64,000 nt of DNA from Amorphophallus konjac (Eukaryota; Streptophyta; Magnoliopsida; Alismatales; Araceae): positions 513,650,566-513,714,565 of the forward strand of contig CM040121.1 of NCBI GenBank assembly GCA_022559845.1, in the 5' to 3' direction. Every line of letters begins with the position of its first letter. Position 1 is the first letter of the stretch. The translations under genes were made by a program, and so were the position numbers. Below the pieces are notes generated by a model. That model did not search any database. It had not been told where the DNA came from and was given only the letters and a program-made list of their open reading frames with translations. Shown here one piece after another: positions 44,791 to 55,355 of this stretch.

Positions 44791-45345
44791 CTCACTACTA
44801 AGAATCGGAAGAACAATAGTAATCAGAGTAACAAAAGGAAAAATAAGAAATGAAAATAACACAGCAAACAGAAAGCTGGAAAATCAAATGCACAATGTGG
44901 CTCTCAAGGGAGCTGACTGGCCTGGATCTGATCCACGGTCCAGTAGGAACTTCTTCTGCTACTTTTCTTCTTCTTCTTCTCAACTCACGCTCTCTCTTTC
45001 TCTTTCTCGATCTCTCTTCTGCTCTCTCTATTCTTCTGCTCAGGCTCACTCTTCTTCTTTCTTCTTCTTCTTCTTCTGCTCTCTGTTGCTCTCTTCTTCT
45101 ATCACTCTCTGCTGCTCTCTTTTTCTTCTTGCTGGATCGTGCAGACACTCTTTTTTTTTCAGCACGTGATAAATTCTTCAGGAGAAGAAGCTTCGCATTT
45201 ATAGCAGCAGTAACTAGGACATGTGCTGGGCTTGTGCCCTCTTTGTCCTCGGGTCACGTGCCAGGTGCCAACCTCGGATCACGTGCCCAGACACCTGCAA
45301 GATTAATGAAGAGTTCAGTCGATGAACAATATCAGCTGAAGACAG

Positions 45346-47085
45346 TGTATAGACTTTATTCAGCAGGCAAGACAATGGATGTATAGGGTTAGTCGTGTGA
45401 AGGAGGACGAGTGTATATACTTGATAACACAAGCGAGTGTATAGACTTTCGAAGCAGTAAATATGCAAGTATGTACAACGTGAGAGTGTATAGACTTGAA
45501 GCCCTTCAAGTGACCTCAATGTACACACTTGACAAATGATGTATGGACTTATCAGAAAGGGATGTGCAGACTTCTGTGTGATGCATGAAGCACTCGAATG
45601 TATAGACATGCAACAAAGGAGTGTATAGACTTGATGTTTACATGCATGAGAACTCTATGTACAGACTTGCTGTGAACAATGCACAAATGCAGTGTATGGA
45701 CATGGCGTGAATGCAACAGCAATGTATAGACTTCATGTGTAGAAGACTAAGGCATTGTACAGACTTCACATGAAGCGCTGGACGATGTACAGACTTGTGT
45801 TCGTTCAACACACAGGCTGTACAGACATTGGGGCGAACGTTGTCCAGACTTTGAGGCAAGCTCTGTATAGACTTGATGAGAATGCATGGAACAACCGAAT
45901 GTATAGACATGAAACAAGGAGTGTATAGACTTGGTGTCTTGCAATGCAGCGATGTACAGACTTAATGCTTCATGCACAAAGATGCTAAATGAGACGCTGG
46001 AATGTACAGACTCAATGTTTAAAAGATGAGCAATGCACCGATGCATGAGACGAAAGCTCTGTACAGACTTGGTGTGCCGTGCAAGAGCAGTGCAGTGTAT
46101 AGACTTATGGACTTTGAGTGCGTGCATCTACAGTGTGTAGACTTGATGAAATGCAAGGCAACGCAGACACTGGCTGTATAGACTTAGATATGTATGCAGG
46201 ACGAGACAAGGCAAACTCTGTACAGACTTGAAGTGAAGAACAATGTATAGACTTCAATGCAAATGAGAAACCAATGAGCAGACTTGAATGCTCGAGACAA
46301 TGTATAGACTTGAACAGCTTCAAGGTACAATGTGTAGACTTTACCAGTGTATAGACTTGGAGTTCTGAACGTAGGTAAAGACTGGGAATGTATAGACTTG
46401 ACGAATGGCTTGAAACACAGACACGTTGCCAATGTATAGACTTGCACAGTGCTGCCAATGTATAGACTTGGCCCAACTAAGAACCGATGGATGTATAGAC
46501 TTTACGAGCACAGTCCAATGTATAGACTTTGTGAAGCACAGTCCAATGTATAGACTTTGCGAGATGCAGACTGGGCAATGTACATGCTTGAAGATGTGAA
46601 CGACACAATGTATAGACTTGGCCCCTTGACGAATGTACAGACTTGGCTTCGTGCTTGCTACAGGACAATGTCTAGACTTGATGCATCTTCAAAGCACAAT
46701 GTGCAGACTTTACCAATGTGATGCAATGTACACACTTTATGAGACGATGGATGTATAAACTTCAGCTAAGCAAGCTACAGTGAATGTATGGACTTCATGA
46801 ACGATGCAAACGGCTCTGTACACACTTGAAGTAATGCATGCCGATGTACAGACTTCAGTTGAAGCCAACCGAAGAGTGTATAGACTTTATGAATGCATAA
46901 GCCAAGACCAATGTACATACTTGAAGAGGATGCAAGCAGTGTATAGACTTAGTCTACGACAACGGACCAATGTACAGACTTAAGGTCTCGCATGCAATGC
47001 AGTGTGTGGACTTTGAAGTGCTTACAGCTGTGTAGACTTCAAATGCAGAGACTTTGAACGTGTGTGCTGGCAGTGTATAGAATTG
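45346..47085 (-). repeat. Interspersed TGTATAGACTT motif array
   Basis: The 11-mer TGTATAGACTT, or a one- to two-base variant (TGTACAGACTT, TGTGTAGACTT, TGTACACACTT), recurs every 25-50 bp about fifty times by eye, with spacers that do not resemble each other. Minus-strand frames through it read 'KSIH', 'VYTL' and 'SVHS' again and again as a result; these are not treated as genes. Two 'gggggtcgaccca' motifs follow at 47095-47130. Confidence 0.85.
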
Positions 47086-47535
47086 GAAGTCTAGGGGGGG
47101 TCGACCCATCTAAGAAGGGGGTCGACCCACTTCTGCATGCAGTGTACTGACTGTATGCTCAATTCAATTGTGCTGACTCTGTTATATGAATGCATCGACC
47201 AGATGTCAGATAAATATAATGGAATGTCATTCACAAGCACACATTCACAAATCCATGAACACATATGAATGCTTCACAAATACAAGAACACATATGAATG
47301 CACTTAAATGAATCAACAAGGTCTTTCATGCACACATGCATATGGTGACTTATAGTGTTTGCTATCATCAAAACCAATCATCAAGACCACAGGGGCGAAG
47401 GTTAGACCGTATTTTACAAGACACAACATGAAACAGATGGTTTAGGTTTTTTAAACATGTTTCAGATATTTTTTAAGAGATTTTAAAGTCAAACTCAATG
47501 AATACATTAACCTTAAACCACATGAGTTATTTCAG

Positions 47536-48732
47536 CCCGTTAAGCAAAAATTAAGAAGATTCCACCCGCAGATGGCCTTAAGAATAAAGGAGAAAGTTGA
47601 TAAATTGCATAAGGCCAAGTTTATTAGAGTTGTGTTATATCCGCAATGGGTGGCGAACATAGTCCCTGTAATGAAGAAAGACGAAAAAATTTGAATTTGT
47701 ATCGATTTCAGGGACTTAAATAAGGCATGTCCGAAAGATGATTTTTCGATTCCTCACATTGACGTGTTGGTTGACAACACAGCTGGGTATGAGGCCCTCT
47801 CATTTATGGATGGATATTCTGGTTACAATCAAATATATCTAGAGAAGACCTCTTTCACCATGCCCTGGGGCACATATTGCTATGTTGTTATGCCATTCGG
47901 ATTAAAGAATGCAGGTGCCACGTACCAGTGGGCAATGATGGCCATCTTCCACGACATGATGCATGTGTACATGGAAGCCTATGTGGACGATATCCTGGTG
48001 AAGTCGAGGTCCAAAGAAGAACACCCCGCCATCTTAGCCAAGGTGTTGCAAAGGACTAGGGAGTACAAACTGAAGATGAATCCAAAGAAATGCGTGTTCA
48101 GAGTTGCATCGGGGAAATTGCTTGGGTTTATAGTTAGTAAACGGGGGATTCAGATTGATCCGAATAAAGCAAAGGCCGTTATGGAGATGTCGCCACCTAA
48201 GAACATCACTGAACTCAGAGGTTTGATTGGGCGCTTGCAATTCATTAGAAGGTTCATATCTCAACATTCACAAAGGTGCCACCCATTCTATGAATTGTTG
48301 AAGGCGGGAGCTAAGTTCGAATGGAATGAACAATGTCAGAAGGCCTATGAAGATCTTAAGGTTTATCTTTCTAATCCCCTAGTTCTGCAACCACCCATCC
48401 CTGAGAAACCCCTGATCCTATACATTTCTGTTATTGAGGACTCCCTAGGAGCTGTCCTGGCACAGGTGGATGATGAAGGAAGGGAAAGGGCAGCATACTA
48501 CCTTTTGAGGTTGCTCAATCCTGCTGAATCCAAGTATACTGCCATGGAGAAGACCTGCGCAGTATTAGTATGGGTAGCTCAAAAACTCAAACACTATTTC
48601 CTTGCCCATGAGGTTAGGTTGATCTCTAGAATGGACCCAATTCATTATCTCTTAGAAAAGCCCATCCTTTCTAGCAGATTAGCTCGCTGGCAGAGCTTTC
48701 TTTCCCAATTTAATATCACCTTCATTGTTTAG
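47536..48732 (+). pseudogene. Tat reverse transcriptase and RNase H
   Basis: RNA-dependent DNA polymerase of the element. It reads 'QKLRRFHPQMALRIKEKVDK', 'WVANIVPVMKKDEK', a TGA at 47692, then 'CIDFRDLNKACPKDDFSIPH', 'SFMDGYSGYNQI', 'MPFGLKNAGATYQ', the catalytic 'YVDDILVKSRS' (about 47980) and 'LKMNPKKCVF.V..GK.LGF'. The connected RNase H region ('LILYISVIEDSLGAVLAQ', 'YTAMEKTCAVLVWVAQKLKHYF') follows and lacks the usual first Asp, as is typical of Tat elements. A TAG at 48730 ends this stretch, with the phase kept after it. Confidence 0.88.
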
Positions 48733-48750
48733 AAAGCGATCAAGGGATAT

Positions 48751-49560
48751 GTGATTGCTGAACACCTTGCTCATTCTCCTATCCCTCGCACTGATTCAAT
48801 CCAGGACGAGTTTCCTGATGAACACTTGGTAGTAATCACTCATCTTCCCTTTTGGTCTCTTCATTTCGACGGTGCTCTCAATTCTCAGGGCCGTGGAATC
48901 GGCGCCGTTCTCCTCACTCCGGAAGGAGTAACCATCCCCATCACTTATTAACTCTCTTTTCCTGCCACGAATAACATAGTTGAGTATGAGGCTCTCCTTG
49001 CCGGATTGAAGCACGCCTACCTCATGGGCGCGCGATACCTTAACATCATAGAAGATTCTCAATTGGTGCTGCGTCAAGTTCTGTCAACTTACCGCACCCG
49101 TGACCCTAAACTCAAACCTTATCAAGATTTGATCACGCTCTTGGCTAGGCAATTCCGGAAACTCATCTACATTCATACTCCTCGTTCTCAGAACATTCTG
49201 GCCGACGCACTTGCATCGCTCGCTTCTTCTCTTTCATTCCCCCTTAGTCGCGCCACTGAGACTATTGTAGTCCAGCGGTTAGACGCTTCTTCCCTTCAGG
49301 ATCCCTGGTTTGACAATCTTAGGAAGTATGTAGAAAGGAAGGTGGAGAGGGAAGATTTGAGAGAAGTTTCATTGACTGAGCTTGAGGAGATCATAGAAGA
49401 AGAAGAATTGTCGTGGTACCATGAGATAGAGTAGTATTGCAGGGATGGTTCCTTTCCCGAGACGGCGAACACCGAGCAGCGCAAGGCCATTAGAAGAGTC
49501 ACCTCCAGATACATAATTATTGCTGGAGAGTGATATAGGCGGGCTCTCAATGGAGTTCTA
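48751..49560 (+). pseudogene. Tat second (archaeal-type) RNase H and linker
   Basis: 'WSLHFDGALNSQGRGIGAVL', TAA at 48949, 'FPATNNIVEYEALLAGLKHA', 'IIEDSQLVLRQV' and 'ILADALASLAS' keep the four acidic residues (D, E, D, D) of the archaeal-type RNase H that Tat elements acquired between RNase H and integrase. The linker to integrase follows, with stops at 49432 (TAG) and 49531 (TGA). The domain is thought to help degrade the RNA template. Confidence 0.85.
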
Positions 49561-50718
49561 ATGAGGTGTTTGGATGACGATGAGGCTTGGAAGGTAGTAG
49601 AAGCCGCTCACTCTAGTGAATGTGAAGGGCACGTTAATGGACAGGCGTTGGCGAAGAAGATTCTTAGGCAGGGCTATTACTGGCCAACCCTAGAAGAAGA
49701 CTGTTCCACCTATGTTCGTAGGTGTCTTCAATGCCAGCTTCATGTCGACAAAATTCATGCTCCGGCTTCTTCTCTCCATCCTCTTTCTGCTCCTTGGCCT
49801 TTCTCGATGTGGGCCTTTGATATTGTTGGACTACTTGGTGACCCTGATGCTCAGGTTAAACAGAAATCTTTCATTCTGACTGCTACGGAGTACATCACCA
49901 AGTGGGCGGAAGCTGAAGCTTATGCAGAAATCAAAGTCACCACAGTGTGCCGCTTCATTCTCAAGAATATCATCTCGCGGTTTGGAGTGCCAAGTGATAT
50001 CGTCACCGATAATGGGCCTCAATTCGTTTCTCAAGAACTTCGGGACCTCTGTAAGAAGTTTAATATTTCATTGCATCATTCATCACCATACTACCCCCAA
50101 GGTAATGGCCAAGCTGAGGCCACGAACAAAACCCTTCTTAAAATCATAAAGAAAACATGCGAGTCGCACAAATTTGCGGATTGGGCCGATAAACTGATAG
50201 AAGCTCTATGGGCTTATCGCACCTCCGTCCGTACTCCCACTGGGCAAACTCCTTTTTCTCTCACCTATGGGATGGAGGCGGTGCTCCCTTATGAGATCTT
50301 GATCCCTTCCCTAAGAGTGCAACTGGACAAAGAACTCAATCTCGACGAACGTCGAGAGGCGTTGCTAGTACAACTGGAACTCTTAGATGAGAAGAGGCTA
50401 GATGCGGCCAATCACGTCTCGGTTTATCAAAAACGTGTCTCGCGGTATTTTCAAAAGAAGATTATTGAAAGAAAATTCCAAGTGGGTAACATGGTTTTGA
50501 AGCGTAAATTTATCAGATCAGCAAGTCCCAAGTCTAAGCTGCAACCTAATTGGGAAGGGCCGTTTGTAATTAAGGAAGTCTATCCTGGTAACGCGTACCG
50601 TTTAGTTAATGCGGAGGGTGAAGAATTGCCAAATCCGTGGAATGAGTTGTATTTAAAATGTTTTTATTCATATAGTCAAGCCAGCAACGGCCCGGCGGCG
50701 GGGTGTGCTTCTACTTGA
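49561..50718 (+). CDS. Tat integrase
   Basis: An uninterrupted frame of 385 codons. It has the HHCC zinc-binding region ('H...ECEGHVNGQALAKKIL', 'YYWPTLEEDCSTYVRRCLQC') and a core with all three acidic residues: D in 'MWAFDIVGLLG', D in 'DIVTDNGPQF', and E in 'GNGQAEATNKTLLK'. Then follow 'WADKLIEALWAYRTSVRTPTG', 'PFSLTYGMEAVLP' and a C-terminal part ending 'PNWEGPFVIKEVYPGNAYRLV'. It inserts the element cDNA into the genome. No chromodomain follows, in line with a Tat rather than a chromovirus. As a protein it is the best preserved part of this element. Confidence 0.9.
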   Translation: MRCLDDDEAWKVVEAAHSSECEGHVNGQALAKKILRQGYYWPTLEEDCSTYVRRCLQCQLHVDKIHAPASSLHPLSAPWPFSMWAFDIVGLLGDPDAQVKQKSFILTATEYITKWAEAEAYAEIKVTTVCRFILKNIISRFGVPSDIVTDNGPQFVSQELRDLCKKFNISLHHSSPYYPQGNGQAEATNKTLLKIIKKTCESHKFADWADKLIEALWAYRTSVRTPTGQTPFSLTYGMEAVLPYEILIPSLRVQLDKELNLDERREALLVQLELLDEKRLDAANHVSVYQKRVSRYFQKKIIERKFQVGNMVLKRKFIRSASPKSKLQPNWEGPFVIKEVYPGNAYRLVNAEGEELPNPWNELYLKCFYSYSQASNGPAAGCAST

Positions 50719-52500
50719 TCACAAAGGGGGATCCCCGATTCAACATTCACACACTACACGACCTCCTCTAGTTCGGTTCTCTTCTTTTTGCGCAACACCA
50801 TTTCTCCCTTGGCCATGCTTAGGGGAAAGTAAAAATCCTTATTTTTTCTCCCCTCTCGACTGAAAATAGGCGCAAGTGGTGAATAAGGGGGCGAGAACTA
50901 ATATAGACACCCCAATAAAAAGAGGTCTCAAATAAGGACAGTCTGTTATGACCTTATTCCGCATTCAAGAAAGTAAAAAGAAAGAAAAGAAATAGAGAAA
51001 ATGGGCAAAAATCAAAGACAAAGCTAAAAGCTTATCCAAAGGCTCGAAGCTCGAAAGTCTAAAAATCCCCAAAATAATGAAACTAGGCATGACAATAGTG
51101 ACAGTACAGTTTCCCCGCGGGACGTTATGAGCCCGGTCGTATGCGTGCCTAGAGCGGATGTAGGTTCGATGACGGACACAAAGTCCCGACGCAACAGACC
51201 AAAATTCTCTGAAAAGGGGCGTCGTGAGAATAACTCAAGCCCTAAAAAACCTCTATATGTATTGTCATCTTTTCTATCGAATTCTCTTTTATTTTCCAGG
51301 GAATGAATCCTACCCCGGGCATGGCCTCGGTAGAAGCACCGTTAAGCAAAGTTGGGCCCCGACTGTGGGCGATCACTTATAACGCACATTGAACCCAAGA
51401 GACCCCTAGTGAGATATAGGGTTCCCCGTCGTCAGGTTTGAGCTGGTTTCAAAACCCAAAAAATCAAATATTTCAAAATCTAAAAAAATTAAATATTTTA
51501 AAACCCAAAAAAAGCAAATATTTCAAAATCTAAAAAAATCAGATATTTCAAAACCCAAAAAATCAAATATTTCAAAATCCAAAAAAAATCAAATAGTTCA
51601 AAATCCAAAAAATCAAATATTTCAAAATAAAAAAATCAAATATTTTAAAATCTAAAAAAATCAGATATTTCAAAACCCAAAAAATCAAGTATTTCAAAAT
51701 AAAAAAAATCAAATATTTCGAAATCCAAAAAAGTTAGATATCTTCAAAATCACAAAAGATTTTCATCATCATGATCTACATTCATGGCATGCATTGCATT
51801 CATTTTTCCTTTCATGTCATTTTTGCCTGTTTAATAAGGCTTACCCCCTTGACCAAAAATCAAGAACTGGTCATCTCCTAACGTGCTACCGCCAAGGGGT
51901 TAAGCCTAAAACATATTTAATTTGTTTATTTATTTATTTGTATGTGTGCAGGGGCAGGTTGAAATTCAAGGCTCAGTACTTCAGTCCATAAACGGTCCGT
52001 GGATAACCGTGACATTCAATTCAAACGGCCACAATCAGACTGTCCTATTATTCGCACGGTTCCCTTCAAACCGTTCCAACCTTGAGCTCCTCCAAAGATC
52101 TACAGTTTTCATTAGACCGTTCAATGACTGAGCGGTTGACCATTGACCATTTAATCAGGTTCACGGCCTACAAATAAGCCGTTCAATTCCCTTCTCTCAA
52201 CTCTGTCGTTGATCTAATGCACGGCTCTAATAGAGCCGTTCTATTCTTGGAACGGTTAGCTTTTAACTGTTTATTAACTAAGCGGTCCGAGTGTGACCGT
52301 GTGAATCCTGTGCTTATCCCAACTCATTCAATCACGTACAAGAAAAGCCAAACTCAAACCAATCAAGCCAGCAATTTTATTCATTCATCTACCAAAGTTT
52401 CTAAAGCATAAGTCTCTATATCAAGCATCATGAAAGAAAAGGAAAATCACTCAGTCCTCCGCTGGGCATCCCCGCGGGGACGTATCTCTCTCAGCTCTCT
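50719..52500 (+). other. Tat 3' region, no sense gene
   Basis: Non-coding on the plus strand. It holds an A-rich repeat (51440-51745) and, from about 51960, sequence with 'acggtccg', 'gccgttc' and 'gaccgttcaat' words like those in the Tat LTR. No polypurine tract/LTR junction was found. Confidence 0.5.
51440..51745. repeat. A-rich 'aaaaatcaaatatttcaaaa' tandem repeat
   Basis: About 13 units of roughly 22-25 bp, alternating 'aaatcaaatatttcaaaatc' and 'aaacccaaaaaatcaaat'. Confidence 0.85.
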
Positions 52501-52509
52501 AACATAATC

Positions 52510-53625
52510 CTAGCGTGTCGCTGGGATCTCTACAACCTCCGCCGGTAGGGTAAGCACCCTGCTCAACTCCCACATGATCAGGGCACTCCTGACCGCCTGC
52601 TCGTCCTCCTCTGTACCAATCCTCCTCGCATGTAGTGCGGGAAGGTGGGGTAGTGCTGGAAGAACAGTCTTGGGAAGTCCAACATGTAGGTAGCACCGGT
52701 GCGGGCTGTACATCGCCAGTGCAGTGTCGCTCACCAATCTCAGATCCAAGCCTGGCCTCCTAGATACCCTGACAGTGGTGTCGCAAAGGAAGTCAGGGTG
52801 CATCACGAACCAATCCAGGGGCAATTTGTTGAGGTGCAGTCACCACTCGTCCCTGGTCTTCTTCTCTGCTGTCCTACACTCTACCTGTGGAGAAAACCCG
52901 AAGGCGCCACCTATGAAGAAGAGGGGATGGCTCCCGAAGATCCGACTGGCTGAAGTGACATCCTTCTTATGACTGAATTTCATCCTGACACCCATCCAAC
53001 ACTCTAGAAGTGTCATGGAGCCGAAAAGAGGACCTTCTAGAGCTGCTGAGGTAAGGCCCTCGTACAAGTAGGCAAGGACGGCCTGGGAGATATAGAGGCC
53101 CTGCCACAGGCCACTGATGGTACTAAGGATAGGAGTCTCTAGCACATGGTCGACAGAAGGGAACACGATAGCCCCGCATAGGCAAATAGACGCGGCCTTG
53201 GCTATAGCCTCATCCCACCCACACCTGTTCCTACAATGTTCAACTACCCACTGGCTAAGAGGAAGAAGGTGGATCTGACGTGAGCCTATGAAGGTATGGA
53301 TGTCCTTACTATCTGGTATAAACGCTCCCAAGATGAGCCTAGGGTCTACAGGGGCAACGGTATGACACACTAAGTCCTCCTCACCCACCTTAGACCTAGG
53401 AAAGGAAAAATAGGTCTCTACCTCCTCCAGTAGGATAGTGACCTCAAAAGATGGGAAACTGAATGTATGGGTCTGAGGGTGCTAGATTTCTACCAAGGCT
53501 GAGATGATGTGCCAGTCAAAGGACAACTTTGGGTAATTTTGGCCTAATACCAAGAGTGAGTGAAGGTGCCAGGACTTCAGGATGGATGTCACTCCTAGGG
53601 GCAATGCACGGACCATGGGAGCCAT
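52510..53625 (-). pseudogene. Antisense ORF of the Tat element, plant-mobile-domain-like
   Basis: Leftward frame from ATG 53625 in one phase to a stop at 52510, broken by a TAG near 53493 (where a Trp is expected) and a TGA at 52840. It reads 'YPKLSFDWHIISALVEI' before the stop, then 'HPQTHTFSFPSFEVTILLEE', 'LSQWVVEHCRNRCGWDEAI' and 'GLWQGLYISQAVLAYLYEGL'. The 'W.I..AL.E.W.P.THTF.F...E.TI.LE(D/E)V' pattern is that of the plant mobile domain (PF10536). Antisense frames at this place are known from Tat-lineage elements; their role is unknown. It lies opposite the element's own transcription, so it needs its own promoter. Confidence 0.65.
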
Positions 53626-53629
53626 CCAC

Positions 53630-54380
53630 TTTAAAGTGGAATAACGCCTGGAGCCAGGGAGAAGCTGAGATGGAGAAGAAAGGAGAAAAGGGAGAAGGAG
53701 AGGAAGAACATGTGAGTGAATGAATGAACTAATTTGAATGAAATCGTGCTAACGTACCTCTCTCAAAGGACTAGAGCTGAGATGACACAGGATTGTAGTC
53801 AGCCGTTGGAGCACCTCGCGCTCCTTTCTGGCCGGCTTTGGCCCTTCATAAACTCCTCCTTCCATAGAACTCCCCTCGAGGCACCTTTTCACGATGATTT
53901 GAGCAAGAATATCAAAGGTTTGAGGCTTAGAAAGAGGGCTATGATGTGTATTGCGAACTTAGGCCCCCCCTTTTATAGAGCTTGATTAGAGGCCTACTCC
54001 TACTAGGACTGAGCTAGGATAGGTCTAAATTGGGTTAGGATAGAGTTTGAGTTGAATTAAAACTCACTTCCTCAGATTAGGACTCTCCAAGAGAGTCCCG
54101 TTCGGACTCCCAGTACGCTAAGATGAACAGCCTCACGACAGGCCGTTCAAACTATTGAGCGGTTGAAAATTTACCACCCATTAGCTTCTAGACAGTTCGA
54201 TCTTAAGGTTTGAACGGAAGGTCTCTAGCCATTCTTCTTCTTGGACGGTTAAATATGGACCGTTTATCTACTTTCTCTCACCTGCTAAAACATTTTGCAT
54301 GCAGTCTTTATCTGGTAATTCTTCCCGAGAGCGGCCTGTTATTAACAGCCTATTTCCCTGCTACACTGTTTGTATACTTC
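53630..54380. other. Region between antisense ORF and CT-rich repeat
   Basis: No recognisable gene. Contains 'aggccgttca', 'gagcggttga' and 'tggacggtt' words similar to the Tat LTR and may hold the promoter or 5' exons of the antisense gene. Confidence 0.35.
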
Positions 54381-54384
54381 TCCC

Positions 54385-54860
54385 TTTCTCTCACCCGTGA
54401 GTCGGTGTGTCTCCCTTCTCGCGTCTCTCACGTCCGTGGGAACGTTGCTCTCTCTCTCTCATTCTGAGTCGACATCTCTCTCTCACTCAGTTGGGCGTCT
54501 CTCTCTCACTCTGAGTCGGCGTCTCTCCCTCACTCTGAGTAAGCGTCTCTCTCACTCTGAGTCGGCGTCTCTCTCTCACTCAGTTTGACGTCTCTCTCTC
54601 TCACTCAGTTTGACATCTCTCTCTCACTCTGAGTCGGCGTCTCTCTCTCACTCAGTTTGACGTCTCTCTCTCACTCAGTTTGGCGTCTCTCTCTCACTCA
54701 GTTTGACGTCTCTCTCTCACCCAGTTTGGCGTCTTTCTCTCGCTCAGTTTGGCGTCTCTCTCTCTCTCAGTTTGGCGTCTCTCTCTCACTTAGTTTGGCG
54801 TCTCTCTCTCAACTCTGTCATGTCCCTCTCACCTCCTCTCTCTCGTACTCATAGTCATCT
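54385..54860. repeat. 'gtctctctctcactcagtttg' tandem repeat
   Basis: About 18 units of 20-26 bp based on 'ggcgtctctctctcactcagttt' or 'cactctgagtc', highly regular, followed by degenerate 'ctcgtagtcgt' units to about 54970. Ser/Leu-rich frames here come from the repeat. Confidence 0.85.
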
Positions 54861-55355
54861 CACTCGTAGTCGTAGTCATCTCTCTCCCTCACTCGTAGTC
54901 GTCTCTCGCTCGTGTCATCTCTCTCGCACATGTCCATCTCACGCGTGTCAAGTTAGTAGTCGTAGTCAATAAGTCAGTGTTAAACATTTGCATTCATTCC
55001 TACATTCATACATTTACTCGCGCAACAGAAAACCCCCAAAAAACATATCATACCACTATCATATCATATCATGTACAAAAGTCGAGTCCCAAGTACAAAG
55101 TCAGGTCTGTCCCTCTCCCTAACCCCCGTCACTGTCTCCACCACCCTCATGCCTCTTTGGTGGAGGCATCGCCGAGGTCGCCTCATCGCGCTGTCGTCGG
55201 CGCTGCTCCTCGTCCTCATTCCTCCGGTGGACGGAGGATCCCGTAAAGTAACTCCTCAAGGAGCTGTGAGTGCCGTGGCTACCGCTCGGAGTCACTCTGC
55301 TACGCTCTCGACTCACCTCCCTCATGCCCGCCACCATCCCCTCTAGTCTGGCGAC

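Larger units (their letters stand above)
44169..47535 (-). mobile_element. Copia-type LTR insertion with motif array
   Basis: It splits the Tat frame between 'ATPV' and 'KQKLRR', with CCCGT on both sides (44164-44168, 47536-47540). The left end 'tgataggatcgg...gcgctggattcagagggggggtgaatg' parallels the left end of the first solo LTR. Read on the minus strand the right part carries 'ttgatgattggttttgatgatagc' and 'aaacactataagtcacc', typical copia LTR starts, near 47390; about 145 bp (47392-47535) lie outside that start and may be a remnant of the internal region. A TATAAA motif (minus strand, near 45200) lies between the array (upstream) and a CT-rich leader. No coding domain is present. Confidence 0.65.

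Noticed and set aside
44850..45386. Ser/Leu/Phe-rich frames over the CT-rich part of the 44-47 kb insertion
   Set aside because: Simple (CTT)n and (CTC)n sequence explains them; both strands are open.
45214..46668. Minus-strand frames rich in 'KSIH' and 'VYTL'
   Set aside because: They are translations of the TGTATAGACTT array in different phases and carry no independent coding signal.
45346..47085. CRISPR-like look of a repeated short motif with unique spacers
   Set aside because: The conserved core is only about 11 bp, spacing varies from about 25 to 50 bp, many copies are mutated, there is no cas gene, and the region lies inside a plant LTR insertion.
54370..54972. 'TSLSHSV' repeat peptides
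   Set aside because: Direct translation of the CTCTCTCTCACTCAGTTTG repeat.
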